Below the pieces are notes generated by a model. The model saw nothing but the letters and a program-made list of their open reading frames with translations, did no database searches and was not told the DNA's origin. Of a DNA stretch of 64,000 bases, positions 53,206-61,103 are shown in pieces. The DNA comes from Candidatus Rifleibacteriota bacterium (GTDB lineage: Bacteria; Muiribacteriota; Ozemobacteria; Ozemobacterales; Ozemobacteraceae): positions 90,899 to 154,898 of the forward strand of contig JAAYVD010000154.1 of assembly GCA_012517355.1 (NCBI GenBank), read 5' to 3'. How positions within the stretch are numbered: the first letter of the stretch is position 1; every line of letters starts with the position of its first letter. The translations under genes and the position numbers were made by a program.

Positions 53206-55104
53206 ATGAACCATCAAATCCTCCTGGTGGGCCTGAACACCCGGCACACCCACTCACACCTCTCACTGGCTTCCCTCGAAGCCTGGTGGCATCGCCTCCC
53301 GGGGCGACCCGCCCTGACCAGACTGGATCTGGACATGAACCGGGGATACGATTCCCTCCTGGCCGAACTGCTCCGCCGGCGCCCGACCTTCGTTGCCTTT
53401 GCCGCGTATATCTGGAGCCTTCCGATGGCCATCTCGCTGTCGGGAGCCCTGGCCGCGGCCTTTCCTGGAGTGCGGATCATCTTCGGAGGACCGGAGGCCA
53501 GTTTCGCGGCCCCCGAACTCCTCCAGGCGCACCCCTGGATCGAAGCCGTGGTTCGCGGAGAGGGAGAGGCGACCTTCGAGGACCTCCTGAACAGGATCTT
53601 GGCGGGATCCGCCTTGGAAGGGATTCCTGGACTGAGTCTCAGGGTGGGCGGAGGCATCCGCCAGGAACCCGACCGTCCCCTGCTGGACCCTCTCGATTCC
53701 CTTCCCTCCCCTTTCCAGATGGGCCTGTTCGGCCGCGGAACCGGGTTCACCTACTACGAATCCACACGGGGATGCCCCTACCGGTGCGCCTATTGCCTCA
53801 GTTCAGTCCTGGGGCCCCTGCGCGCATTTTCCCTCGAACGGGTGAAAGCCGATCTCGATTGGTTCTTCCAGTCCGACTTCACCCAGGTCCGTTTCGCCGA
53901 CCGGACCTTCAACCAGAACCCCAGACGGGCCGCCGCGATCGTCGAACACATCCTGCGGGGCAACCAGCGCCAGATGGGGTTCCACTTCGAACTCAAGGCC
54001 GATGCGCTCGAGGACGCTTTCATCGACCTGCTGGCCGAAGCCCCCCCCGGGATGTTCCATCTCGAGATCGGCGTGCAATCCACGCACATGCCCACTCTTG
54101 AGGCGGTGAACCGGGTTTCCGACCTCGAGCGACTGACCGCGACGGTGCACCGGCTGCGGGAAAAGACCCGCTGTCACATCCATCTCGACCTGCTGGCCGG
54201 CCTCCCCAAGGAGGATTTCTCCGCTTTTCGCAGAAGCCTCGATGACGGGTTTCGGATGCGTCCGACCACCATCCAGGTTGGGCTGGTGAAGGTCCTGAAG
54301 GGCACCGCCCTCGAGGAGTCCGTCCAGCGCGGCGAACTCGCGTATGCCCCTTCACCACCCTATGCGGTCGTCAGATCCGCCTGGCTGAGGCCGGAAGAAA
54401 TCGTGACGATCCAGGAAATCGGGAAACTGGTGGAAGGGGTCCACAATCCCGGCCGGTTCGCCAACTCCCTGAGATTTCTCATTCGACGCGCTTTTGCCGG
54501 CTCGCCGGCCCTGTTCTTCGAACGATTGGCCGGGTTCTGGCGCACGACGGGTCGATTGTTCCACAGCTTCGGCCCGGAGGGGGTAACCCAGGGGCTGCTT
54601 GAATTCGCGCGGGGTCTCACCCTCGCCCCCCCCATCGAGACTGGATTCGAGGCCCTTCTCCAGCATGATTTCCGTCTTACCCAGAAGGTCCCATCGGGGC
54701 GACCCGGGCCGGTTCCAACCTTTCCCCGCTCCGGCGTTCCCCCTCGGTGGAAGCTCGCTCCCGGCCTGCGGGTCTTCTGGTATCCCGTCGACATTCTCGC
54801 CCTGCTGCAGTCGGACGAGACCACGGACCAGGCGGCGGAAGAGGCCCCCGCCCCGGCGATCTATGGGTACGAAACCGATCTTTCCATGGTTCCGCGAACC
54901 CGCTCTCTCGACCTTCCGCTCGCCGAGCGCCTCGTTCTCGCCTTCGTCGCCAAGGATGTCGCCCCCGACCGGTTCGTCGAGGCGGCCGGCATGATCCCCG
55001 GGCGGACGTTTTCCCCCGAGGTTTGGCCAAAAGCCCTTGACGCCGCGAGGGAAAAAGGGTTTGTATGGAGTGTAGACCACCCGCGGCCGCCCCGCGGCTC
55101 GTGA
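53206..55104 (+). CDS. B12-binding radical SAM protein with C-terminal DUF4080-type region
   Basis: The 632-residue protein has an N-terminal cobalamin-binding Rossmann domain (VGLNTRHTHSHLSLASLEAW to about residue 140, with IIFGGPEASF). A radical SAM core follows with the cluster motif CPYRCAYC (about residues 190-197) and the downstream strands (VRFADRTFNQNP, HFELKADAL, EIGVQSTH). A C-terminal region of about 270 residues resembles DUF4080. Such enzymes catalyse methyl transfer or other radical chemistry on unknown substrates. The classic His of base-on B12 binding is not evident. ATG at 53206 is set by the nearby promoter. The next gene follows after 34 bases. Confidence 0.88.
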   Translation: MNHQILLVGLNTRHTHSHLSLASLEAWWHRLPGRPALTRLDLDMNRGYDSLLAELLRRRPTFVAFAAYIWSLPMAISLSGALAAAFPGVRIIFGGPEASFAAPELLQAHPWIEAVVRGEGEATFEDLLNRILAGSALEGIPGLSLRVGGGIRQEPDRPLLDPLDSLPSPFQMGLFGRGTGFTYYESTRGCPYRCAYCLSSVLGPLRAFSLERVKADLDWFFQSDFTQVRFADRTFNQNPRRAAAIVEHILRGNQRQMGFHFELKADALEDAFIDLLAEAPPGMFHLEIGVQSTHMPTLEAVNRVSDLERLTATVHRLREKTRCHIHLDLLAGLPKEDFSAFRRSLDDGFRMRPTTIQVGLVKVLKGTALEESVQRGELAYAPSPPYAVVRSAWLRPEEIVTIQEIGKLVEGVHNPGRFANSLRFLIRRAFAGSPALFFERLAGFWRTTGRLFHSFGPEGVTQGLLEFARGLTLAPPIETGFEALLQHDFRLTQKVPSGRPGPVPTFPRSGVPPRWKLAPGLRVFWYPVDILALLQSDETTDQAAEEAPAPAIYGYETDLSMVPRTRSLDLPLAERLVLAFVAKDVAPDRFVEAAGMIPGRTFSPEVWPKALDAAREKGFVWSVDHPRPPRGS

Positions 55105-55138
55105 TGGCGGAACGCCCCCAGGAACGGAGGAAATGGTC

Positions 55139-55402
55139 ATGCCCTTGTATGTATATCGTGCAAAGAGCCCTACCGAGGCCTGCAACGCCTGTCGGGAAGG
55201 GGTCGAGGTGTTTCAGCAGATCCGGGAGGAGGCGCTGACCGCCTGCCCGGAGTGCGGAACGCCGGTGGTCAGGATCATCCACGCCACCCCGACGGTCCGT
55301 GATTCCTCCGACAAGAAACTGCTCTCCGACGACAATCTGAAGAAGCATGGCTTCAAGAAGCTGGTTAACACTGGAGGGGGGAAATACGACGAGGTTGTCT
55401 GA
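55139..55402 (+). CDS. FmdB-family zinc-ribbon protein
   Basis: The 87-residue protein starts MPLYVYRAK and carries two CxxC pairs (CNAC near residue 15 and CPEC near residue 35), the small zinc ribbon named after FmdB, a proposed regulator of amidase and formamidase genes. The role here is unknown. ATG at 55139 is preferred to ATG at 55133 because GGAGG lies eight bases before the former and only two before the latter. It is followed by an overlapping gene. Confidence 0.85.
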   Translation: MPLYVYRAKSPTEACNACREGVEVFQQIREEALTACPECGTPVVRIIHATPTVRDSSDKKLLSDDNLKKHGFKKLVNTGGGKYDEVV

Positions 55403-55985
55403 GGGCTCGTTCCAGAACTGTCTCTCGCTCTCGCCCTGTCCCTGCCCACCCGAGGGCCACCCCACCGTCACGGGCCGCACTGCCCACCCCGGGCTGACAG
55501 AAGTTCCGTTCCTCGGAGGATTCCTCCGGGTCGAGATCGAAAGATCCGCCCTGCCATTGGAGAGGGTCCTGGAACGGAATGGGACCCTCGCCATCCTGCT
55601 CCCCGTCAGCGTGCCAGCCATCCAGGTTTCCGGGCACGTCCGGCAGGTGGCTGAGCGCTGGCTGAAAGCGCAAGCCCGCACCTATCTCCAGCGTCGGGTC
55701 GGGGAACTGGCTGCCAGGCTTGGGGTCACCCCGCGCCAGCTCACCGTCAAGGACACCCGGTCCCGCTGGGGGAGCTGCTCCCATGCCGGGAACCTGAGCT
55801 TCAGCTGGCGGATCGTGATGGCGCCACCCTGGATCATCGACTACCTGGTGGTGCACGAACTCGCCCACCTGCGGGAGATGAACCATTCCCACCGCTTCTG
55901 GGAGGTCGTGCACGGGGCGTGCCCCGACTACAAGAGTCACCGGTTCTGGTTGCGCGCCTGCGGCGAGAAGCTGATGAACTGGTGA
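55395..55985 (+). CDS. YgjP-like (DUF45) M48-type metallopeptidase-fold protein
   Basis: The 196-residue protein contains KDTRSRWGSCS followed by the zinc motif HELAHLREMNHSHRFW, typical of the UPF/YgjP family, where HExxH plus a downstream His bind zinc. Catalytic function in this family is presumed but largely untested. The start is uncertain: TTG at 55395, overlapping the FmdB stop, is used because no ATG lies closer to the conserved part; residues before about 40 are not conserved. It is likely translated with FmdB. Confidence 0.82.
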   Translation: MSEGSFQNCLSLSPCPCPPEGHPTVTGRTAHPGLTEVPFLGGFLRVEIERSALPLERVLERNGTLAILLPVSVPAIQVSGHVRQVAERWLKAQARTYLQRRVGELAARLGVTPRQLTVKDTRSRWGSCSHAGNLSFSWRIVMAPPWIIDYLVVHELAHLREMNHSHRFWEVVHGACPDYKSHRFWLRACGEKLMNW

Positions 55986-56004
55986 TCGACCGCGGCCAAC
56001 AATG

Positions 56005-56046
56005 CACGCGCCCGGCGGAGAAGGTTCCCCGCCGGGCGCGTGGCTT
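56005..56046. terminator. Strong hairpin between convergent genes
   Basis: Perfect 14-pair stem (56005-56018 with 56029-56042) between the stops at 55,985 (+) and 56,056 (-), followed on the plus strand by GGCTTTCC. Confidence 0.75.
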
Positions 56047-56055
56047 TCCTGACGG

Positions 56056-57933
56056 TCAGTCCAGGAATGCCCGGAGATCGGCCCGGTCGTTCTGGGCGGT
56101 TTCGAACTGGATCGCCTCCCGCAACCGGTTGCGCAGACTTTCCAGGTTCTGTTTCCCGGCGTCGGAAGCCGCGGCATAAAACGCAAAGAAGTCGCGCAGG
56201 GGTTGCAGATCGCCGGCTTCCATGCCTTCCCGGATCGATTCGAACAAGGCCTGCTCGTTGGCCAGAACACGTTCCATGGTGCCATCCGCCGGGGCGGTCG
56301 ACATGGTCGAGGTCATCACCCCGGAGTCCCCCAGGACCCGGGTCATTTCGTCGGATACCGGCCCCTGACCGGCAATGTACTCCATCATCGACCGGGCCGT
56401 CCGTCCGCTGACCCGGGCAGACGGGCGGGCGGCCACCACCGCGCCGCTCAGGCGGGGCACGGTGACGGTGAACGAGAACTCGGCGGAAGGGGCGGACTTG
56501 GCGAAAGAAAGCTCCAATTGAGGGGTCACGGGGCCACGATGGCATACGACCAGGTGCAACGTGTCATGAGAACCGGCCTGGGAGCGGAGGACCTGGTCCG
56601 CCTTGTGGTTGGCCACCCGCAGCCACTCGACCTGGGCCGGGACCCGGCCGCGGGAATCGGTCAGGATGGCCGCCACGTCGAAGGTATTGCTCCCGCCCCG
56701 GGCCACCTGTTTCTGGCCGGCGAAAGCCACCCGGATCGCCCCGGAACTCCCGGCGAGGCTGATCTGGAAGGACCGGGCCGACCAGCATTTGACCCGGGCC
56801 TGGGCGGAGAAAGGAACACCTGAAAACTTCTTGGTAGGAGCCAGTTTCAGCTTGGCGAGATTCTTGTCGTAGCCGTAGAAGCCGCTTGCCGGTTGCCGGT
56901 CGTTGAGGAAATTGGCCACGCAGAATCCATCGAAGATCTGGGAGAAGGTGTATTTTTTGCCCAGCCGTTTGAGCGCGTTGGAAATGCCTTGGATGCCCTG
57001 GGCTTTATCGGCCACGATGCTCCTGATGAGGGCATTGCGCTCGTTCGCGTTGGCGGCGAGATGGGTGGCGAGGTAATAGGCGAAGAGGTAGACCTGCCCG
57101 TAATTGGCGATCATGTTGTCGTTGGCCCAGGCGCAGAGGTTGTTGTCGGGGTTCTTGATGAAGGCGAAGATCTGCGAGGGATGGTCGAACCCGTTGAGGA
57201 AGGTCGCCAACTGGGAAAAGGCCTCGTTGACCCAGGTGAATTCCTTGGCGTCGTGGTGCCAGTGGATCATGTGCTGGAACTCGTGGGCGACCACGTTCAT
57301 GTAGGAATCCTTGGACGGATCGGCGGGATAGGTGTCGAGGTAGAGCATCTCGCGCTGGTTGCTGGCGGGGTTCTGCCGTCGCGAGTATTCGTCACCGGCG
57401 TAGAAATAGCCGGCGGTGAAGGCTTTGCTGATGCCCCGGATCTGGAACCCGTCCTGGATGTCGAGAAAGAGGAGCGTGATGCGGGGATCGCCGTCGATGC
57501 CGGGGTTCCATTCCGAACCGAAGATGGCGGTGGTGGTGGGGTAGATCTTTTCGTCGAAGGTCCGCACGACCTTGTCGACGGCCGCCTGCGAAATGCGGTT
57601 CCCCTTTTCGACGAAGGCGTAGCAGTGGCGACCGATCCGCTTGAGGACCGCCGGCACCTTGATGGCCTTCATGGTGTTGACGTTGAGGGTGTTGAAGGTG
57701 ACCAGGTCGCCGACCTGGGGCGGGCGGACATCGATGGATTGCACCACGCCGTTGGTCCGGAGCTGGAATTCGGTCTCGGTCTCCTTCCGGGCGTTGTCCG
57801 CCAGCCACCGGACCTCTTCGTCGAACAGGTGGGTGGCGTCGATCCATTCCTGGGCGGCGGCGGGAGTGGGGGCGAAGGATACGAGCAGGGCGGCCAGAAC
57901 CGCCAGCAACGTCTTCCCGAAATCCATCTTCAT
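56056..57933 (-). CDS. Secreted HExxH zinc metalloprotease, M30 (hyicolysin)-like, paralogue 1
   Basis: It is a predicted extracellular or periplasmic protease. The 625-residue protein has a signal peptide (MKMDFGKTLLAVLAALLVSF, cleavage near AAAQ), then a prodomain-like region with FGSEWNPGIDGDPRITLLFLDI. The zinc motif HEFQHMIHW lies near residue 230, with the third ligand Glu in WVNEAFSQLA about 18 residues later. This is the M30 pattern. The C-terminal 260 residues are beta-rich and then helical and may bind a substrate or the envelope. It shares its whole plan with the next gene. CAGGAG precedes the ATG at 57933, behind an extended -10 promoter. Confidence 0.85.
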   Translation of the reverse strand: MKMDFGKTLLAVLAALLVSFAPTPAAAQEWIDATHLFDEEVRWLADNARKETETEFQLRTNGVVQSIDVRPPQVGDLVTFNTLNVNTMKAIKVPAVLKRIGRHCYAFVEKGNRISQAAVDKVVRTFDEKIYPTTTAIFGSEWNPGIDGDPRITLLFLDIQDGFQIRGISKAFTAGYFYAGDEYSRRQNPASNQREMLYLDTYPADPSKDSYMNVVAHEFQHMIHWHHDAKEFTWVNEAFSQLATFLNGFDHPSQIFAFIKNPDNNLCAWANDNMIANYGQVYLFAYYLATHLAANANERNALIRSIVADKAQGIQGISNALKRLGKKYTFSQIFDGFCVANFLNDRQPASGFYGYDKNLAKLKLAPTKKFSGVPFSAQARVKCWSARSFQISLAGSSGAIRVAFAGQKQVARGGSNTFDVAAILTDSRGRVPAQVEWLRVANHKADQVLRSQAGSHDTLHLVVCHRGPVTPQLELSFAKSAPSAEFSFTVTVPRLSGAVVAARPSARVSGRTARSMMEYIAGQGPVSDEMTRVLGDSGVMTSTMSTAPADGTMERVLANEQALFESIREGMEAGDLQPLRDFFAFYAAASDAGKQNLESLRNRLREAIQFETAQNDRADLRAFLD

Positions 57934-57981
57934 GGCGAACTCCTGAAGGGCCTGGGGTGGAGGGGTATGAGTATATGAACC

Positions 57982-57990
57982 ATTATACCA
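57982..57990 (-). promoter_or_regulatory. Extended -10 promoter of protease paralogue 1
   Basis: Minus strand TGG-TATAAT (57990-57982), consensus -10 with extension. At 17 bases upstream the hexamer is TGGCGG, the same as upstream of the 5,612 gene. Confidence 0.65.
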
Positions 57991-58142
57991 ACCATCCCCC
58001 CCTCCCCGCCAGGGAGGGATGGAAGGGATTTCCATGTACCGGGCCCAGGCTCGTCCGTCTCCGAGGGGAGCGAACAGCCAGGAGCCAGCGCTCCTGGCTC
58101 TATATTGTCACTCCAGCAGATCGACTGACAAAAAAATCGTGC

Positions 58143-58175
58143 AAAAAGAAAACCCGGGGCAGGAGGTGCCCCGGG
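58143..58175 (-). terminator. Intrinsic terminator of protease paralogue 2
   Basis: On the minus strand a CCCGGGGCA/TGCCCCGGG hairpin is followed by TTTTCTTTTT, about 18 bases after the stop. Confidence 0.9.
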
Positions 58176-58192
58176 AGTGAGTCAGGACCCGA

Positions 58193-60028
58193 TCAGAAGG
58201 AGGTCAGGGCCTCGATGCGGGAGTCGAGATCGGGGTTGTTGCCGGCACCACGGTTGAACTTCAGCTGATCGGCCACCTTGCGGGCCAGGGGGCGCAGGGC
58301 TTCGCGATCGGCTTCCCGGGCCCCGAGGGAGATCAGCTCGTCGACCGCTTCGAAGGAACCCTCGTCGAGCTGCTGCCGGACGGACCGGGTGACCTCGAAA
58401 GACAGGTTCTCGACGTTGGTGAAGGCCAGGGCGGAAATCTTCTCGTCCGCGTTGCCCAGGTCGCCGGCCGACCGGACGTAATCCTCGGCGAACCCGCGGA
58501 TGGAGCGACGGCCGGAGGGGGTGGCGCGGGCCACGGTGGCGCCGCTGTCGGAGACGCGGATCACGTAGGGCAGGCCGGGAACCTTGGCATAGGCGGCATC
58601 CGGAATGCCGTCGGGGGCCTGGCCGCTGACCACGAGCATGAGGGAGTCGAACTTGTCGAGGCCGGTCAGTTCGAGGGTTCCCATTTGGACGTTCTTTTCG
58701 GCCAGGGGCTTGAGCTCGACGTACTTGATGACCGGTTCCACCGACCCACGGGAACTGGAGAGAACGGCGGCGACCAGGAAGCCGTTGAATTTCCCCTCGG
58801 TGAACTTGGCGTAGGCACCGGCGAACTCGACCTTGACGCTGGTGCGGGCCGTGCCGAGCTCGACTTTGATGCCATCGGCGCCCCACAGGGAGACCTTGTC
58901 CTGGAACTCGCCGGGGAGGGTCTTGAGCGTGCTGCTGACCGGGAATTTCAAGCGGCCGAGCGACTTGTCATAGGCGAACTGGCCCTTTTCGAGCTTCGGG
59001 TCGTTCACGAAGTTGGTGACGGCGAAGTCGGCGTAGGCCGACCGGAAGTCGGTCTTGAACGGCTTGAGGGCCTTGTCGAACCCCTCGATGCCGGTGGCCT
59101 TGTCGGCCACCAGGTCTTTGAAGAAGGAGCCGCGGCTCTGGTCGGTGCCGAGGTAGCGGTTCATCAGGTAGTAGTTCCACAGGTAGACGTGCCCGTAGTT
59201 GGCGACCATCTGTTCCTGGGACCAGGCGGTGAGGCTGTTGTCCGGGGCCTGCAACAGGGACATGATCTGGTTGGCGTGCCCGAAACCGCACAGGTAGGGG
59301 GCGATCTGGGAACAGGATTCGTTGACCCAGGTGTTTTCGCGGGGGTCGTTGGCGAAGTGGATCATGTGCTGGAACTCGTGGGCCACGACGGACATGTAAT
59401 GGTCGCTGTCGGGGTCGGAGGGGTTGATGTCGAGATAGAACATCTCGCGTTCGTTCGACTTCACGTCGACGTCGGCGGGAATCTGGCTTTGCAGGAACTC
59501 GTCACCGGCGAAGAAGTAGCCGCCGACGAACCCACCCTCGCCGCTGAATCCGTCCTTGATGTCGAACATGAGGAGGGTGATGCGTTCGTCGCCGTCGATG
59601 CCGGGCTTCCATTCGGAGCCGAAGGTCGAGGTGTCGGTGGGGTAGATGGTCTCGTCGTAGGATTTCTGGACCTTGGCGATGGCCTTTTCGGAAACATTCT
59701 TGCCATTCTCGACGAACACGTAGCAGTGCTTGCCGATGGCCTTCAGAGTCGCCGGGGTCTGTTCGAACTTGTTTTCCTTGATGTTCTTGGTCCAGAAGGT
59801 TTCGGTGTCACCGACCGCGTATTCCTTCCGGCGGGGAAGGGGGGCCTTGGTGCGCTTGGCCCAGGCAGCCTTGGTCTCCATCTTCACGTTCTGGACCAGC
59901 TTCTGGACGTCGGCTTCGAAGATGTGGGTGGCGTCCATCCACTGGGGGCCGGCGGCGGCCACCGGGCCGGCGGACAGGAGGGTCAGCGACAACCCCGCGA
60001 TCAACAACCCCAACGACAGCTTCTTCAT
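58193..60028 (-). CDS. Secreted HExxH zinc metalloprotease, M30 (hyicolysin)-like, paralogue 2
   Basis: The 611-residue protein has a signal peptide (MKKLSLGLLIAGLSLTLLS, cleavage near AAAG), the FGSEWKPGIDGDERITLLMFDI segment, the zinc motif HEFQHMIHF near residue 220 and the Glu ligand in WVNESCSQIA. It is alignable with the neighbouring paralogue along most of its length, but the 200 C-terminal residues differ most. It has its own promoter region and terminator, so the two copies are separately expressed. The start is fixed by the signal peptide at 60028. Confidence 0.86.
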   Translation of the reverse strand: MKKLSLGLLIAGLSLTLLSAGPVAAAGPQWMDATHIFEADVQKLVQNVKMETKAAWAKRTKAPLPRRKEYAVGDTETFWTKNIKENKFEQTPATLKAIGKHCYVFVENGKNVSEKAIAKVQKSYDETIYPTDTSTFGSEWKPGIDGDERITLLMFDIKDGFSGEGGFVGGYFFAGDEFLQSQIPADVDVKSNEREMFYLDINPSDPDSDHYMSVVAHEFQHMIHFANDPRENTWVNESCSQIAPYLCGFGHANQIMSLLQAPDNSLTAWSQEQMVANYGHVYLWNYYLMNRYLGTDQSRGSFFKDLVADKATGIEGFDKALKPFKTDFRSAYADFAVTNFVNDPKLEKGQFAYDKSLGRLKFPVSSTLKTLPGEFQDKVSLWGADGIKVELGTARTSVKVEFAGAYAKFTEGKFNGFLVAAVLSSSRGSVEPVIKYVELKPLAEKNVQMGTLELTGLDKFDSLMLVVSGQAPDGIPDAAYAKVPGLPYVIRVSDSGATVARATPSGRRSIRGFAEDYVRSAGDLGNADEKISALAFTNVENLSFEVTRSVRQQLDEGSFEAVDELISLGAREADREALRPLARKVADQLKFNRGAGNNPDLDSRIEALTSF

Positions 60029-60189
60029 TCTCGATGCTCCTGGTTGGAATCGGACGGAACCATGGCACGCAATCCGCCTGCCATTCCGGGAAAACGAGGA
60101 ACCCTGCTTCCCGAGAGGGTTTCATGATGGGCAACCCGGGCGATTGCCCGATTTTCCCCACGACCCTGCCGAATCTTGAACATATTCCG

Positions 60190-60195
60190 ATTATA
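60190..60195 (-). promoter_or_regulatory. -10 box for protease paralogue 2
   Basis: TATAAT on the minus strand with about 155 bases of leader before the ATG at 60028. The -35 region is a C-rich run with no clear match. Confidence 0.45.
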
Positions 60196-60232
60196 GCTAC
60201 GGGAAGGGGGGGGCGGGGGATTCCGTTCCCTA

Positions 60233-60241
60233 TGCTATAAT
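60233..60241 (+). promoter_or_regulatory. Extended -10 promoter of the DnaJ-like gene (leaderless spacing)
   Basis: TGC-TATAAT (60233-60241). The ATG is at 60248, six bases after the -10 box, so the transcript should start at the codon itself. It is divergent from the -10 box at 60,190. Confidence 0.7.
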
Positions 60242-60247
60242 TCCTGC

Positions 60248-61042
60248 ATGAAGGACCTCTATGTCATCCTGGGAGTCCCTCCAACAGCCTCCCAAGACGA
60301 TATCAAGCACGCCTTCCAGGAACTGGCGAAGCGACACCACCCCGATACTTCCCTCCGCAGGGAAGACGCCGGAGCCACCTTCCGGGAAATCGCCGCGGCG
60401 TACGAAATCCTGGGCGACGCCGCCCGCCGACAGGAATACGACCGCTCGCGGCCCTGGGCGGCCGACGACTCCCCCACCGAGAGCGCGGGAACCGACCGCA
60501 AGACCAGGTCCTGGCGGTTCTCCGGGGTACCCCCCGCCCGGCCCGCCGCCCCACGAGAGCAGGCCCCCCACTCGGCCACGGTGAAAGTGCCCCTGCGGCT
60601 GGCGGCCGAAGGCGGGGAACTGCACGTGACCGGGCTGCCGGGTGGCACCTACGTCCTCGGCGTGCCGGCGGGCACCAGTGCCGGTTCGATCGCCGTCGTG
60701 CAGACCCCTCACGGGCCCTTCCGCGTGAAGCTGGTGGTTGAGGACGAGCCCCCGTTCCACCTGAACGGGGACGACATCGACATGACCCTCCGGCTCAACC
60801 TGGCCGAAGCCGTCCTGGGCACCCGACGGACCTTTCGGGGTCCGCGCGGAACGGAGCTGACCATCGACATCCCCGAGTGCACGCCCCCGGGGACCACCCT
60901 CCGCCTCGCCCGCCAGGGACTGGGGGAAGGAGACCTGCGGGTCCGCCTGGAACTGGAATTCCCCCGCGAACTCAGCCCCGAAGCCCGACTCCAGTTCACC
61001 CGGTTCGCCAAGAAGGCAGGTTTACAATCGAAGGATTCGTGA
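60248..61042 (+). CDS. DnaJ-like co-chaperone of CbpA type
   Basis: It stimulates DnaK ATPase and delivers substrates. The 264-residue protein has a J domain (residues 1-65) with the HPD motif intact (RHHPDTS, about residue 31), a Gly/Pro-poor linker, and one or two C-terminal substrate-binding beta domains (HSATVKVPLRLAAEGGELHV from about 108; DIDMTLRLNLAEAVLGTRRTF from about 177). It has no CxxCxGxG zinc finger, so it is CbpA-like rather than DnaJ. The length is short for CbpA (about 300). A separate exported zinc-finger protein exists at 14,169. The promoter places the mRNA start at the ATG. Confidence 0.87.
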   Translation: MKDLYVILGVPPTASQDDIKHAFQELAKRHHPDTSLRREDAGATFREIAAAYEILGDAARRQEYDRSRPWAADDSPTESAGTDRKTRSWRFSGVPPARPAAPREQAPHSATVKVPLRLAAEGGELHVTGLPGGTYVLGVPAGTSAGSIAVVQTPHGPFRVKLVVEDEPPFHLNGDDIDMTLRLNLAEAVLGTRRTFRGPRGTELTIDIPECTPPGTTLRLARQGLGEGDLRVRLELEFPRELSPEARLQFTRFAKKAGLQSKDS

Positions 61043-61103
61043 TATGTTTGTTGGGCCCAATCCCGCCCGTGGGAGATCACGCGTGAGAAACACGAGGGAA
61101 CAC

